DNA of 64,000 nucleotides from Datisca glomerata (taxonomy: Eukaryota; Streptophyta; Magnoliopsida; Cucurbitales; Datiscaceae): assembly GCA_003255025.1 (NCBI GenBank), contig QANY01009037.1, positions 75,871 through 139,870 of the forward strand. Reading direction: 5' to 3'. A program made the position numbers and the translations under genes. Each line of letters starts with the position of its first letter. Within the stretch, counting starts at the first letter, position 1. The notes under the pieces are model-generated. The model had not been told where the DNA came from. It was given only the letters and a program-made list of their open reading frames with translations, and did no database searches. Positions 10,765-22,467 of the stretch are shown here, in pieces.

Positions 10765-13130
10765 TCTTTTAGGCCTATATCTAAGCCCAAGATGATGATG
10801 AAGAATAAGGTTTAAGCAAGGGAAGTTCAAGAAGAAGGGAAAGAACAAGGGTAAGAGCAAATTTTTTCTTATGTAAAACTAGTCGTTGGAATTTGGTGAT
10901 GCTTTCCTAGAAAAGAAGAACAAAGGTATATTATTCATCACGAGGTCATGTTTAGCTGGTGATTCTACCGGATCTAGGTGTGTATATTCTTCAATCACTA
11001 ATCACATATGTAATTCTTTACAACAATTCCAAGAGACAATGAAACAATGCCCGAGTTCCTGTTGTCTCTATCATCATTATTACTATTTATTTTGTTGGTT
11101 TTAGGAGAAGTACTTTATTAGAATGTCTTATATGTACCTAATATACGAGGAAACTTGATTTTGGTTGCCTATCTTGGTTTGGAAGGCTATCATTTTAATT
11201 TTTTGAACTTCTTAACTTTTTAAAAGGAATAAGAGTTTCATTTGTTCTGCTACATTGGTTGATGATATAAATTGTGTTATTACTAAAACATTGATGTTGC
11301 ATGATAGTAAAGTAGATAACAATCTGTATAGTACTCTAAAAGAAGAAAGGTTAATGAAACATATATGTGCCACTTACGTCTAGGTCATATTAATCTAAAT
11401 GGGATCCAAACACTAGTAAGAGAGGTCTTCACTTTTTACGATGAGCCTTTACCATTCTGGGAATCTTATGTAGAAGATAAAATGATCAAGTATTTTCAAA
11501 GGTAACAGGACAAAGAGGTTCAAAGCTGTAGAAGTTAGTATATACTTATGTGAACTAATAAATGTCCAATCTAGAGGTGGCTTTGAGTATTTTGTGACTT
11601 TCACGGATGATTATTATAGATACGACTATATCTATTAAAAGCATTAGAAATATGAAACATTTGACAAATTTAAAGCATTAGAGGTCAAAGAATGTATTAG
11701 ATAGAAAGATTAAATGTCTTCAATCAGATCAATGGGCAACTATCTCTCTTTGAAGTTCTTAGATTATTTAGTCAGAAATGGAATTTCATCCCAGCTCACT
11801 ACACTATGGACACCCCAGCAAAATGCTGTGACCAAAAGGAGAAATATAACTCTCTTCGCCACAACTAGATCTATGATGAGTTACTCTATTCTTTTCTTTC
11901 TTTTGGGGATATATGTCCTAGAAACTGCTGCACACATTCTTAATCTGGTACCATTAAAAGAAGTGTCTGGAACTCCACTAGAGTTATTGAATCATTGTAA
12001 ACCTACTTTATCCCATCTCCATATTTGAGGATGTCCATCACACTTGCTAATGGAAAATGCTACTAAGTTGAAAACAAAATCAAATGCATGTATTTTCATT
12101 GGGAATACAAAAGGAATGATAGGATTCTTATTTTATAATATTGAGGATCAGAAAGTATATGTTAGCACAAATGTCATCTTCTAGAGGATGACTTTATTAC
12201 AAACAATAAGTCTAGGAGTAGCAATGTTCTAAAAGAGTTAGTTGATTCTAATAGTGGTCAGTCAGATCAATCAAAAGAAAATATGAAGGTTATCGAGAGG
12301 GAAGTTAATAGATAAAGTGAAACTGATATACCTCCTAGTGCTATACAACCACGTTGTAGTGGGAGAAATTCAAATCCACATGAGAGAGATATATGTTCAT
12401 GGGAGAAACTTTTGAGTTTATCTCAGAAGAATATGACTCAGTCCCTATGAACTACAATGAGGCTATGAAAGATACTAATGCAGATCATTGACAAAAGAAG
12501 ATGGAATCTGAAATGAATTCAATGTACTTTAAAAGAGTATGAGAGCTTTTTCAAAAACTTGATGGGTAAAGCTCATTGGGTGCAAGTGAGTTTACAAGCG
12601 GAAGCGAGACATAGATGAGAAGGTAGAAACCTTCAAAGCTAGGCTTGTTGCGAAAGAGAATACTGAGAAATTAGGAATCGACTATAAGATGACTTTTCAC
12701 TGATAGCCATGATTAAATCTATAAGGATATTGTTGTCCATCGTAGCTCTTCTTGATTTCAAGATTTTACAAATGGATGTCAAGAACGTTTTCCTTGATGG
12801 CAATCTTGAATAGAATATCTTTATGTCTCAGCCTAAGGGTTGTATTGCTAAATGCTAAGAGAATACGGTTGGCAAGTTGAATAAATCCATTTATGGAACA
12901 CCAAATTTTATCAAGCAGTCAAGTTTTTTTTATTTTGATCAAAATCCTTATGAAAGGTGTGTGTACAAAATAAATGTATGAAATATCGTATGTAATGTTG
13001 TGATTATCAAATAATCCTGATATGAGAGACTCGAAAGATACATATATTCCTGGGATTATGGTTATTCATGATTGAGATCTAGAATAATATGCTAACTAAG
13101 ATTTCAAAGAGGTTCACAGTACAGGATTCG
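10680..13130 (+). pseudogene. Decayed copia gag-pol (Tnt1-like), truncated
   Basis: Fragments follow in the order of a copia polyprotein. A basic Lys-rich stretch (about 10,800-10,860) is followed by a protease-site region with LAGDSTGS and TNHICNSLQ (10,886-11,104), where the usual D-S-G triad has become Y-S-S. A GAG-pre-integrase piece with HLRLGHINLNG lies at 11,365-11,405, integrase with FTDDYYRY (about 11,600) and an open C-terminal part at 11,714-12,028 (WTPQQNAV, ETAAHILN), then an RT start with MDVKNVFLDGNLE (about 12,770-12,810) and FDQNPYERCVYK (12,930-12,970). Many stops and frameshifts are present, and the end of RT, RNase H and 3' LTR are missing. The order and wording suit the Tork/Tnt1 side of copia. 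Confidence 0.85.
11714..12028 (+). pseudogene. Copia integrase C-terminal fragment (104 codons open)
   Basis: This is the longest surviving frame of the copia relic. It covers the second half of the integrase core and the region after it: LDYLVRNGISS, then WTPQQNAVTKRRN, where the family has PQQNG-V-E-R and the catalytic glutamate; here the glutamate position reads K, so the enzyme would be dead. ETAAHILNLVP and PLELLNHCKP then match the conserved tail. The reading is interrupted on both sides. Confidence 0.8.
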
Positions 13131-14021
13131 GTAAAATCTTGCATCACACTGTGAGTGTTTTTTAAGAAAAATGATTTTTACTTGGAATGTTTTTTAGCCT
13201 TATAAGTCAGCTCGCGTATTATATGCTACTAATATGTTTTTACCATGATTAGCACATTTTCTCCTGATGGGGAGAGAAAAAAATAAAACATTGAATTTAA
13301 ATGGCAAAATTTATGAAGCTCGGTAATGCGTCTACCAGATTATTTGTGAATTATTTAGCCAGTATAATTTGTAAATTCTACTTGATTTTTCAGAACAATT
13401 CGGGATCAGTAAGTTTTACTCGTATCTGGAATAGTTCGCGAATTTCTAACAAAGGTCTGGAGGCAAGTCTTGAACTTGAATCCAAATTGGATAGAAGTGA
13501 AAATTGTTTTCTCAAGATTGTAATCATGTTTCAAACATTCTCAATAGTAACACGCTCCCATTGAAACCCTAGGGTCCCTTCTTCTAGACCTTTCTATCTC
13601 CTTTTCACTTCAAAATTAATCTGAATAAAAATATATTCTTATCAAGAACGTTTAGTTGTAGGCCAAATTCAATACTCCAGCTTCTTAGTAGGACAATTCA
13701 TCATGACATTTGAGTTTTCTCTGTTAGTAGTTCTCCTACAAGCCATATTACTTGTTTGTATTTCTGATCTGGCAAAATATCATTCAAACTCATCAAGACA
13801 TCAAAATCTTCACACAAATCCCATCAAATTGTTCCCATATACACAAGCATTTTCTTCTTTAAACTGATCTCCTGATCTCTAACAAATTTTTTGTACTATA
13901 AAACTCCATAGAATTTAGCAAGAAAATGATTGTCAATACTCTGATTTTTTCTTTAAAAAAAAGAAAGAAAAACTAACACTCCTAAGAGGTTAGAGAGCAT
14001 TTATCTTAACATAAGTACTAA
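13131..14021. other. Unassigned sequence
   Basis: An 87-codon open frame at 13,301-13,564 has no recognisable domain. The rest is AT-rich without repeats or motifs that I can name. Confidence 0.4.
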
Positions 14022-14400
14022 CACTATAAGAAAACACATCTTTTGTTATGTTTTTTTGTCTAGTTGCAACGAGTTTCATTCGTCAGAGTAGATTCTGTGA
14101 CGATTGGAAAACCATGGCAAAAATCATTGATACAAAAGATATTGTGAATTGTTTTGACAATTGTCAGAGTCTGGCACAAAATATTGCTCTAGTGATGAAT
14201 ATATTAACCTACTGCTTTATGGCGACGGTTAGACATTATCGCCGTAATTTTGCATTTCCTAAAAGCATGTATAGCGACGGTTTGCAACATTCTCCATATA
14301 ATTTATACTACGACAGTTTGTTTAACTGTCATGCACAATTTTGAAATTAAGAATCTATAGCGACAGTTTCAAACTATCACGAAAAATACCACGTTCTTTT
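14022..14400 (+). repeat. CACTA left terminus with GCGACGGTTT subterminal repeats
   Basis: CACTATAAGAAAA is followed by TAGCGACGGTTTGCAA, CTACGACAGTTTG and TAGCGACAGTTTCAAA, with partial inverse copies such as TTAACTGTC and AACTATCAC. This is the usual arrangement of transposase-binding subterminal motifs in plant CACTA elements. Confidence 0.65.
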
Positions 14401-15039
14401 ACACTTTAGAATTTTCATAGTTTCAAAAATTCCTATTATAAACAATTTTAACAATTATATTCTCAACCGTCACAACGAAATTCATCTACATTCAAAATTA
14501 TTTATTCACATAAAGTATCAAAAGCTATCCATATATTCAAAACTATTTGAAGTATTAAATTATCCATACAAATTTACTAAGCTCTACCCAAAGTACTTAA
14601 AGTAACCAAAGTATTCAAAGTATCAAATTATCTAGATATTCAAAGTATTCTGTGATACCATACCATTTACAAGACTCCTGCATAAACTTCATTACTAACT
14701 CTAGGTAACCACACATCTCTAAACATCGAGCCACCAATGCATAAATTCTGCACATTAACCCTTCAACTCAGGCACTCATACACATTTAGCCTTCGTCTTA
14801 GTCAATTGTACGCATTGAGCCTCAAACACAGCTCTTTACATGGGAATCATCTTGCATGGAAGATTACTCAGGTAATGTGACAATTTTATGAACACTGTAA
14901 ATGGAGTTCGCCCGAGTCCTAGTGCATAGACACGTCCAGAATGCTCTCGACCCAATACTTGTAAAGAGCATACACCAAAACAATTATGTGTTTTTAAAGC
15001 ACATAACGATTGTGTTGTAGAGCAAAACACAATGAAAAG

Positions 15040-15390
15040 CCCAAATAAATCACAAGGCGTGGCGCGCGCCTAATTGAAAAAAATCCAAAACTTGGCGCCT
15101 AGACTCTCTCTTCAATAACTCATACATTTCCTCGATCTCGAAGGTATAGTTCGATCCTCTATATCAGCGAGTTTTCTATGAAGCTATCTGGCGTCTCTCT
15201 CTTTCAGCTATGCAGCTTCTCTCTCGTAAGTCTTTCGCATCTCTCTCTCATCTTGTAGTTATATCTCACAACAAGCTCTCTCTCTCTCTCTCTCAGTCCT
15301 TACTCTCTCATCTATGTGCGCAGCTTTGTCTCTTAGCTCCCTCTTACTTTGATTTCGCAGCTTAGAGCTAGAGGTAAGAGTTTTTTCTTG
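15040..15390 (+). promoter_or_regulatory. GCGCGCC + CT-rich leader, probable first exon of the CACTA transcript
   Basis: GGCGTGGCGCGCGCC is followed by ~300 bp of TCTCTC-rich sequence ending AGAGCTAGAG|GTAAGAG, a good splice donor. An analogous leader (GGCGGGAG..CTCGCGCC then CT-rich sequence) lies just inside the CACTA-like end at 25.83 kb. I infer a transcribed, intron-containing 5' leader; no TATA box was chosen with confidence. Confidence 0.4.
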
Positions 15391-15768
15391 CAAGGTGGCT
15401 TCAATCCCATATGAATGTGTTTGTCTAATTTTTATCATTTGTGTTTTTCTAAGTTAATTAGGGTTTCGTTGTAGTTTTTGGATCTATTTTATATATATAG
15501 ACGCATAATGAGCTTACCCACATAATTTTGAAGTTTTATTCTAAAATATGGCATGCTTGTTTCTCATTGCCTCAGATTGAGAGGCTTGAGCACTTCCCTC
15601 AATGACATAGTGAACTAGTATTCAACATATCTTTTTCTTTACTTTGAGACCATTTTTTGTCTGTGCATAATGTTTTGTTTTTTTTTATCCTTTAGTTTAT
15701 CCCTGATCGTGATAAGGTTGCATATTATTAATTATAGCAAAGCTAGTACATGTAATCATTGATTATCA

Positions 15769-15897
15769 TATGAAGCTCTCTCTGATATCAAGAAGAGGAG
15801 CATATATGGTAAATATGGAGAAGAAGATATGAAACAATGTTGCTAGCAGAGGCATAGTTGTTGGAATGGGGATGAATTTTCAGGACATATTTAGCCA
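15769..15897 (+). pseudogene. ERDJ3B: ERdj3B-like DnaJ fragment, exon a
   Basis: YEALSDIKKRSIYGKYGEED matches the C-terminal helix of the J domain of plant ERdj3B, an ER-lumen HSP40 co-chaperone of BiP, and after a frameshift and an in-frame stop GMGMNFQDIFS matches its short Gly/Met linker. The exon ends AGCCA with a consensus donor GTGAGT at 15,898, and joins in phase to the exon at 16,153. The HPD catalytic loop and signal peptide are absent, so this is a fragment. Keeping the intron means that DNA, not a processed mRNA, was copied. It lies inside CACTA-like ends, so transposon capture is the likely origin. Confidence 0.7.
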
Positions 15898-16152
15898 GTG
15901 AGTTATGCTACTGAGTTATTCAAGTTTTCATTTTGAATTGAAAGTAATTTTTTGTGAAACCAAAGAAGAAGTAAAAAAAAAACCATTTGATATATAATGG
16001 CTATTTGAATGCTAAAAACTATAGAACTAAAGGGTGAGATTCTTACTTTAACATTGTGGAATGTTACGTTATCCTACTTTTTAAGGATCACAACTATGTA
16101 CGGTGACTCCCTTATTCAAGAGTTATACATGTACTAACACCCTAAACTTTAG

Positions 16153-16267
16153 GTTTATTTATGGAGGAGGTCTTTTAAAAGATGAGGAGAAAACTATCAA
16201 AGGTCATGATGTGATTGTAAATATGGATGCAACGCTAGAAAATTTGTACATGAGTGGTTCTTTAAAG
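16153..16267 (+). pseudogene. ERDJ3B: ERdj3B-like DnaJ fragment, exon b
   Basis: After an acceptor CTTTAG, the frame reads FIYGGGLLKDEEKTIKG then HDVIVNMDATLENLYMSGSL, the start of the substrate-binding C-terminal region of plant ERdj3B, whose family form has DDVIV.L.ATLEDLYMGGS. The exon ends AAAG with donor GTAAAA at 16,268, where the family protein would continue into its cysteine-rich part. I could not find that next exon downstream, so the captured segment seems to stop in the following intron. Frame and splice phases agree with exon a (15,769-15,897). The exon itself has no stop. Confidence 0.8.
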
Positions 16268-17526
16268 GTAAAAATCATCTCAAGTGATTGATTAAACAAT
16301 ATATTCCTCCTTGAAGAAGAAAGCAACGTCTTGGTGATGTATTTTATAATGAGAATAATGATAGGGTGTAGCTGTTGTTCAGCAGCATTTAGAAAACCAT
16401 CTTGATGATTGATTGAAAAGTTTGGTCAATAAGAGGATGATATACTGAGTTCTTAGACTTCTCATATTCAGAAGTGCTAATCCTTGTGAAATATCTAATA
16501 AAACAGCAGTTGGATGGCATAGTTATGCACAACATTGAGTTGTTTGATGTCAGTTCTTTTTTACACAAATAAATAATATATAAGCTGCGCTAAGTATTTT
16601 GGTTCTTATCTTTTAGGATGTACTTTGACAATTAGGGAAAATCACAGGAGTTGATTCAACATTTTTAGTTTTCAAGGCTGATAATTAATATCCAATCAGA
16701 AAATTAAGTGAGTTGAGTTGGGTGCTAAGCTGATACTGAAAATGCATCAACTTGTCAGTTTACTTAGCTTAAGGCAGTTATTGTTTCCCTATATCTACTT
16801 TTTAATGTTTTCTACAAATTTGGGAACTGAAGCACCCATTGCCACAGTTTTGGGAGATTACCAGTACCATATCTTGATATAGAGATATCGCAAGACTAGG
16901 CCGTTACTTTTTTTCCTTTTCTAACTTCTCAAAGAATGGCTTCCATCTTGATACGGCTGCTTTGTCGATTAACCTCTATTATTCAGCTGAAATGTTACTA
17001 ATTAATCTATTTTACTGTTTAAAAGCAGGTTCATTACCAAGAAATGCAATTTCCCAAAGAAATAGCACGACACTACTCTAGCCACAGCTTGCATAGGTGC
17101 CCCTGCTTCTTTTGGAAGTTTTAGAGCAATAAATGTTATCCTATGCATTATAAATAAATGTTCTTCGTTTAGTTTATCCATCCTAATAATTTGTTCAATT
17201 GAAAACTTTATTCTTCTAGGACTTGTTGCATGTGATATTATACTACATCAACTATTTTGATGAAACATTATTGCTTGATAATGCTAGATTGGTATTGATT
17301 TTGATGGCTGATATTGTGTTGATTAATATTTTCACATTTAATTTCTAAGTCTGGATTTTTAATTAAAAATTGTACTTCAGATTTGTCTGAATTCCAATGT
17401 TTTAAAGAATTTTCTCCTAAAATTTTGTTTGCTGGCTTAATATAGCATATAAGCTTTTTGTATGTCTATATATGTGCATGTTAAAACCCGCGTAATTGTT
17501 ATATTTATGTTTTAATGGTGTTTTTA

Positions 17527-17715
17527 GGACACAAGTAGTAGGATGACCACCAATAAGATCCTACTGGAAGAACATAAGAGGGCTGAGAAGGGATCAGGAA
17601 ATAGAAGCAGTACCAACAATGCTGCAGTCATGAAACAATTGAGGGAGCAGGAAACAGAAGCACTACCAACAATGCTGCAGTCATGAAACAATTGAGGGAT
17701 AAGGAAACATGAGCA
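17527..17715 (+). pseudogene. Candidate 3' exon of CACTA-type ORF, with 53-bp tandem duplication
   Basis: After a TTTTTAG acceptor, a frame reads MTTNKILLEEHKRAEKGSGN and goes on with NNAAVMKQLREQET, a polar, Glu/Gln-rich helix of the kind found at the C-terminus of plant CACTA ORF2 proteins. The stretch TACCAACAATGCTGCAGTCA is repeated 53 bp later (17,611 and 17,664). Because 53 is not a multiple of 3, the duplication shifts the frame into a stop. The assignment rests on character, not on a diagnostic motif. Confidence 0.35.
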
Positions 17716-17959
17716 AGAAGCAGAAGCAATACTAGATTTTAATCTTTCTCTTTAGGATATATTATTTTTGCTTGTTCTATGTAAAAATTTAATATGTATT
17801 TGTCATTTGAAACTATAATTTCTAACGGACAATAGTCTGTAACAATTTTGAGTAATTAAATAAAACGTTATGTGATTTTATTATTTTGTGATATTTTGTC
17901 AAAAAAATATTATTTTTTAAGTTTGTAGAATTGCAAGAATAAGTATGTTCGCTGAGTTA

Positions 17960-18291
17960 GTTATTCACAACATTTATAGCATAAAAATGCTATCAAAGTT
18001 ACAGCTTTGAAAAATGCTATGAAAGATATACCATAGCCTTAAAAAATGTTATAAAAAATAATCACAGCATTTAAAAATGTTGTAATAAGGCTACCATTAC
18101 GTTTCATAAATGCTATGGTAGGGCTACCATAGCATTTAATAACACTATGGTAGGGTTTCCATTGCGTTTAAAAAATACTATCGTAGTTTCTGATTTTTAA
18201 TAACGTTGGCTAATATCGCATTTTGGGAACGTTATGAAAACGCTACGATAACATTTTTGGGCCACAATCGTAGCATTTTTCTCTTGTAGTG
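17960..18291 (+). repeat. CACTA right terminus with ACCATAGCATTT subterminal repeats
   Basis: There are six or more direct and inverted copies of TACCATAGCATTT/AAATGCTATGG-like words between 17,975 and 18,200, then AACGCTACGATAACATTTTTGG and the terminal TTTTTCTCTTGTAGTG ending at 18,291. Confidence 0.7.
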
Positions 18292-19603
18292 ATATCGTTT
18301 GATGAAATTAGATTATGAGCAATATCTGGGAGTGCGCTCATGATCACCTGGAGTTTTTCCTTCAAGAAAATTGAGACTTCATATAAATAATTACGTAATA
18401 ACAATTTAAAAACTACGTGCAATTTCCTCATTTGCAAAAGTTTCATCCTTTCTCCTATATAAGGCCACCCACAACTCTAATCTTTAGGGCTCTCTTTGAA
18501 GTTTTTCTATCTATCAGAATGATGAGAGCATATGATCAAACCATACTTAAAATAAAACTTGAATGATGTAAATTAAATTTGTAAAATCAAAAGTTTACCA
18601 TTGATGAGTGTTTTTTAATAAACTAGTATTTCTCAACATATGAGGATGTTTTTTTACTCCATAGAGCAAAAAAACGTACCTTCCGTTCATCGGAGTACCA
18701 TCTATGGACAATAGTGGCCAAGCTATCTTTTGGAATAGACTCATCCAAATGTTGTAATACTGTTCTCCCGTTCATATGATGGATGTGTATTTACTCCTTA
18801 CTTTGTACATCTCATCCTTCCATTTTACATTAATGGAGGACATAATGTGCTTTCTATGACTATCATCAACAATATATTTTAACTACAAAAATTTAATTGC
18901 AGTTAGGTACATATAACGTGTGAAACAATAAAATATACAACTGTCCTAACAATATTAAGTATCTCTTCCTTCACCAACTCCCACACTTGATCTTTATGAT
19001 AATGTGATATCAACTCCCACACTTGCTACTGATAGGTTGACCCTTCTCATCTAAAGCCACATGCCTTCTATTATAATAGGAATGTTGTGAAGGAAGATTT
19101 GAAAAAATATTTGTCAACAACTTCAAAAAATATCATCAACAAAGTTTTTATTAGTGTAAAAATATATATTAGTTGTTAAATTACTCCAACTTCTCCTGAA
19201 TTTTATCTTTGTTAAACAGAGCTACATTTCATTAATCACAAACAATTATTTTATCATTAACGACGTTGTCAGTGTATTAAGATAAAGTATAAAAAATGCA
19301 CTTCAATCCCTAAGATATCATAATGTTTTCTGGCACTTGGCATGGCTATAAGAAAAACAATCAAAGTATGGCTAAAAATAACGACTATGAAATTTCTTAC
19401 CAAAATATTTTTTGTACTTCCGAATCTTGAAGTATTTGCTCCAAAAAAAAATTATGATTAGAATTTTGTTTTTACACATCACCTTTATGTTTATGGATAA
19501 TACAAAAGCAGTTGAGACATAATAAAGTACATATGTGAACATATTCTGCAAAAAAATTAAACTAGGTACACGAAGTTGCATCCTTTTTGAAATGGTTGGA
19601 GTA
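18292..19603. other. Unassigned AT-rich sequence
   Basis: No gene or repeat structure was recognised. Short frames at 18,243-18,446 and 19,372-19,581 on the minus strand show no domain. Confidence 0.4.
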
Positions 19604-20027
19604 TGTGTTTGTTAAACCTACTACTCATGTGTCCCAATCAAACTTGGACACAAATGAAAAATCTCCAACTTAACACACTCACTCGAGTGCCAACACAACA
19701 TCCAAATGTCTACCTCGCAGCAAACAACCACCTGGTTACTTGGCAAACTTCATTCCAGCTCTCCCAATATCATTGAAGCACACAAGAACCAATAAGAATA
19801 GAGCATTGGATTCTGCATCCTCACGCAAAGCTTCACATCTGCATGGCAAGTAACCTAACAGATTTGATTCCCTTAGCTCGTTTACAGCATGCATAACCGT
19901 TTTTATTCCTTTCTTCTTGTCTTTCCTTTTCCTATGTATATAAACACTGTAATATTGATTTTGTAAGAAATTAATCATTGGCAACCATTACCATTCAATA
20001 TAGAATCATCATTCTGTCTAGTTCTCA
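19604..20027 (+). repeat. Putative 5' LTR of the copia element
   Basis: It begins near TGTTTGTTAAACC (or TGTTAAACC at 19,610), contains a TATA-like TATGTATATAAACACTG, and ends ...GTTCTCA at 20,027, three bases before the primer-binding site. No second copy exists in the window, so boundaries rest on TG..CA and primer-site position. Confidence 0.5.
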
Positions 20028-20030
20028 ACT

Positions 20031-20042
20031 TGGTATTAGAGC
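20031..20042 (+). promoter_or_regulatory. Primer-binding site, initiator tRNA-Met type
   Basis: TGGTATTAGAGC differs by one base from the usual plant TGGTATCAGAGC complementary to the 3' end of initiator tRNA-Met. It sets the LTR/internal boundary. Confidence 0.8.
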
Positions 20043-20066
20043 TAGTTCTAATCTGCATCTTCTATC

Positions 20067-21131
20067 ATGAACCCTGTTAACAGCACTGGAAACAGAGCAA
20101 ACCAGAGACCTGAAAATTAGATTGAAATTCACACTACTCGAGCTAAAGCAACTGAAAATACTGTTCCTCCTCCCCCAAATATTCCTCTTCCATCTATCAA
20201 TCCTTTTTCTTTTTCAATCAGTCATCACCTTCACTCCCGAGTATGTTACCTATAAATATGGTGTCAATCACAATCAAATTGGACCGTAACAACTACACAT
20301 TCTAGAAATCTCAAATACTATCAATCGTTAGAGCCTTTGATCTTGAGCCTTTTCTTCTCGGCTCTAAACCAGCTCTTGAGGAGTTTATACTAAATCCATT
20401 TGCAACTCCCATTAATAGTCCTCACATTTTACCAAAAACTAAATCTCCTTTAGTTCTCAATCCTGATTTTATCAACTGGAGACGCATAGATCAACACTTA
20501 CTCATATGGCTTCTTACGTCTATCATAGAAGCCATGTTCAAACATGTGGCTAATTATACCAGTTCCAGCGATGTTTGGAGGACGTTTAACAAATTTTTAC
20601 CTCCCAATCGAAGGCACGAACCTTACAACTTCGTCTTTTGTTCAATTAATGACTATATCCTTAAAATGAGATCCATAGCAGATAGTTTATCCTCTTCAAG
20701 CCAACTTATTACTGGTGACAACCTTCTATTATACATTCTGGGGGTTAGGATCTGAATATGACCCTGTTGTCATAAATCTCACATCCAGAGGTGACTCAGT
20801 ATCTACTCAAGAAGACTAGTTCATGCTCCCTCACAAAATAAGGATTGAACAACTGTTGAGCAACCACATACTTGAACCTGCAAGCCCAACTGCTCATATG
20901 GTCAACTTTCAGCAAAGGAGACCACCATTTTCTCCCTACCCCACTCAATCAGGTCAAAGAAGAGGCAACAACAATTACATGGGTCGAGGAAGAGGGAGAG
21001 GAAGAAACAACAACAGGCCTATGTGCCAAATTCGTAGAAGACCAGGTCACTATGCATCCACCTGCTACAACAAGTTTGATCACAACTTCCAGCCACTAGA
21101 ATCTAATCAATCTAACAATCAAACAACTTAA
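20067..21131 (+). pseudogene. Copia gag (UBN2 + CCHC knuckle), broken
   Basis: It starts MNPVNSTGNRANQRPEN and meets a stop within about 20 codons. The UBN2 region then reads MVSITIKLDRNNYT (about 20,261), SSDVWRTF (20,568) and DYILKMRSIADSL (20,650). The C-terminal part is open at 20,823-21,131 and holds a Gly/Arg-rich stretch (MGRGRGRGRNNN) and a damaged zinc knuckle, CQIRRRPGHYASTC, where the second cysteine is arginine. The YNKFD after it is typical of Retrofit/Ale-type gag. The product would coat element RNA; here at least two stops and a frameshift prevent that. Confidence 0.8.
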
Positions 21132-21138
21132 TCATACT

Positions 21139-21480
21139 TTGGTTCACATACTTCTAGCCATTGCAATGTCCACAAGTCTACCAATGCTTTCAAATCAATC
21201 CAGTAATTCAGAAGACAATCTTTGGTTTTTGGACAGTGGTGTTAATCACCATATCACATCTGACTTAGCTAATCTCTCCATCAAAGGTGATTATAAGGGC
21301 AAGGCTAAGGTGATGATTGGCAATTGTAACTCAAACTGGTAAGAGCACATTACCCACCAACAACAAATACACATCTCTCTCACATTGAATCAGATCCTTG
21401 TGTTCCTAATGCTATAAAAACTTACTGAGTATATCTAAATTAACCATTGATAACCTTATTATTGTTGAGTTTGATGATCA
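21139..21480 (+). pseudogene. Copia aspartic protease region, broken
   Basis: NLWFLDSGVNHHITSD carries the D-S-G active-site motif and the H-H-I-T that follows it in copia proteases, which cut the polyprotein. A stop at 21,340 interrupts the frame; LLSISKL and FDDHGCLV follow downstream in other frames. Confidence 0.75.
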
Positions 21481-21490
21481 TGGTTGCCTT

Positions 21491-22467
21491 GTGAATGACA
21501 AGATTACGAGGAAGGTGCTTCTGCAAGGTGCTCTACATGATGGTTTATACTACTTTCCCCTCAATCCAGCAACACAACACCCCTTCCCAACCAGTGGCAG
21601 CAACATTTCCAGTTTCCTAGCTTCTACACCAGTAAATAAGGCTAATCTTTGGCATCAAAGACTAGGCCACCCATCCCTAGCTGTTATGAGTCATGTCCTT
21701 AAAAATGTTAAGATGTCTAGTGTTAGTCCTAATGTTTTACATTTCTATAATGCTTGCTTGTTAGTAGCACACCAGTCTTCATTTCCCAAGTCTAGTAGCA
21801 ATGCAATCAAACCTTTATCTTTAATACACACTGATGTTTGTGGCCATGCTCTTTGTTTATCAAATACTGGATTTCGTTGTTACCTAAGTATTTTAGATTA
21901 TCACACCAGATTCACATGGATTTTCCCTTTAAATACAAAATCTGAAGTAAAAAAAAATAGTGCTGCACTTTCTTGCCTATGTAAAAACACAATTCAATCA
22001 AAGGATTCAAGGCATACAGAGTGATTGGGGAGGGGAATTCATGCCAGTATCCACCATATTTAAACAACTTGGCATCATTTGTAGACACATCTGCCCTCAT
22101 ACACATGCTCAAAATGGAAGGATTGAAAGAAAGCATGGGGACATAACTGAAAAATGTCTAACCCTACTAGCTCACTCTCAAATACCTCTAACCTTTTGGT
22201 GGGAAGCATTCTCTACTGCCAATTACCTCATAAACATCTTGTCTACACCTATCTTGTCTAACTCCAGCCCATTTGAACGACTCTTTGGTAAAATTACCAT
22301 GTATGATCACCTTAAGGTATTTGGGTGTAGCTGTTTTCTATTTTTGAGACCATATAATTATGCTAAACTTAACTTCCACACTAAGAAATGCATCTTCATT
22401 GGGTATAGTCCATCCCATAGAGGGTACTTGTGTCTTGAACCTAAGTCCAACAGAACCTACATATCTT
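21491..22467 (+). pseudogene. Copia GAG-pre-integrase and integrase, frameshifted
   Basis: The first open piece (21,491-22,024) has NLWHQRLGHPS of the GAG-pre-integrase zinc finger and the first catalytic aspartate in LIHTDVCG. After a frame change near 22,000 the second piece (to 22,467) has GIQSDWGGEF (second catalytic Asp), HTHAQNGRIERKH (catalytic Glu and conserved Q-N-G), then PFERLFGK and VFGCSCF. All three D-D-E residues survive although the frame is split. The enzyme would insert element cDNA into host DNA. Confidence 0.85.

Larger units (their letters stand above)
14022..18291 (+). mobile_element. CACTA-like element (composite?) with captured DnaJ fragment
   Basis: The left end CACTATAAGAAAACA (14,022) and the right end, on the minus strand CACTACAAGAGAAAAA (ending 18,291), both fit the CACTA terminal consensus. 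Subterminal repeats are visible: GCGACGGTT/ACTGTC motifs at 14,220-14,400 and ACCATAGCATTT/AATGCTATGG motifs at 17,975-18,200. The 3-bp flanks (TAA left, ATA right) do not match and the two subterminal families differ, so these may be ends of two elements, or one element that lost its duplication. A pyrimidine-rich GCGCGCC leader (15,055-15,385) and intron-like sequence lie between. No TNP2 transposase was recognised. Confidence 0.55.

Noticed and set aside
14836..15030. 64-codon minus-strand frame with several Cys
   Set aside because: Cys spacing matches no known finger and it lies in CACTA-like leader sequence.
14022..18291. Intact autonomous CACTA transposon
   Set aside because: Flanking 3-bp sequences do not match and no transposase core was found.
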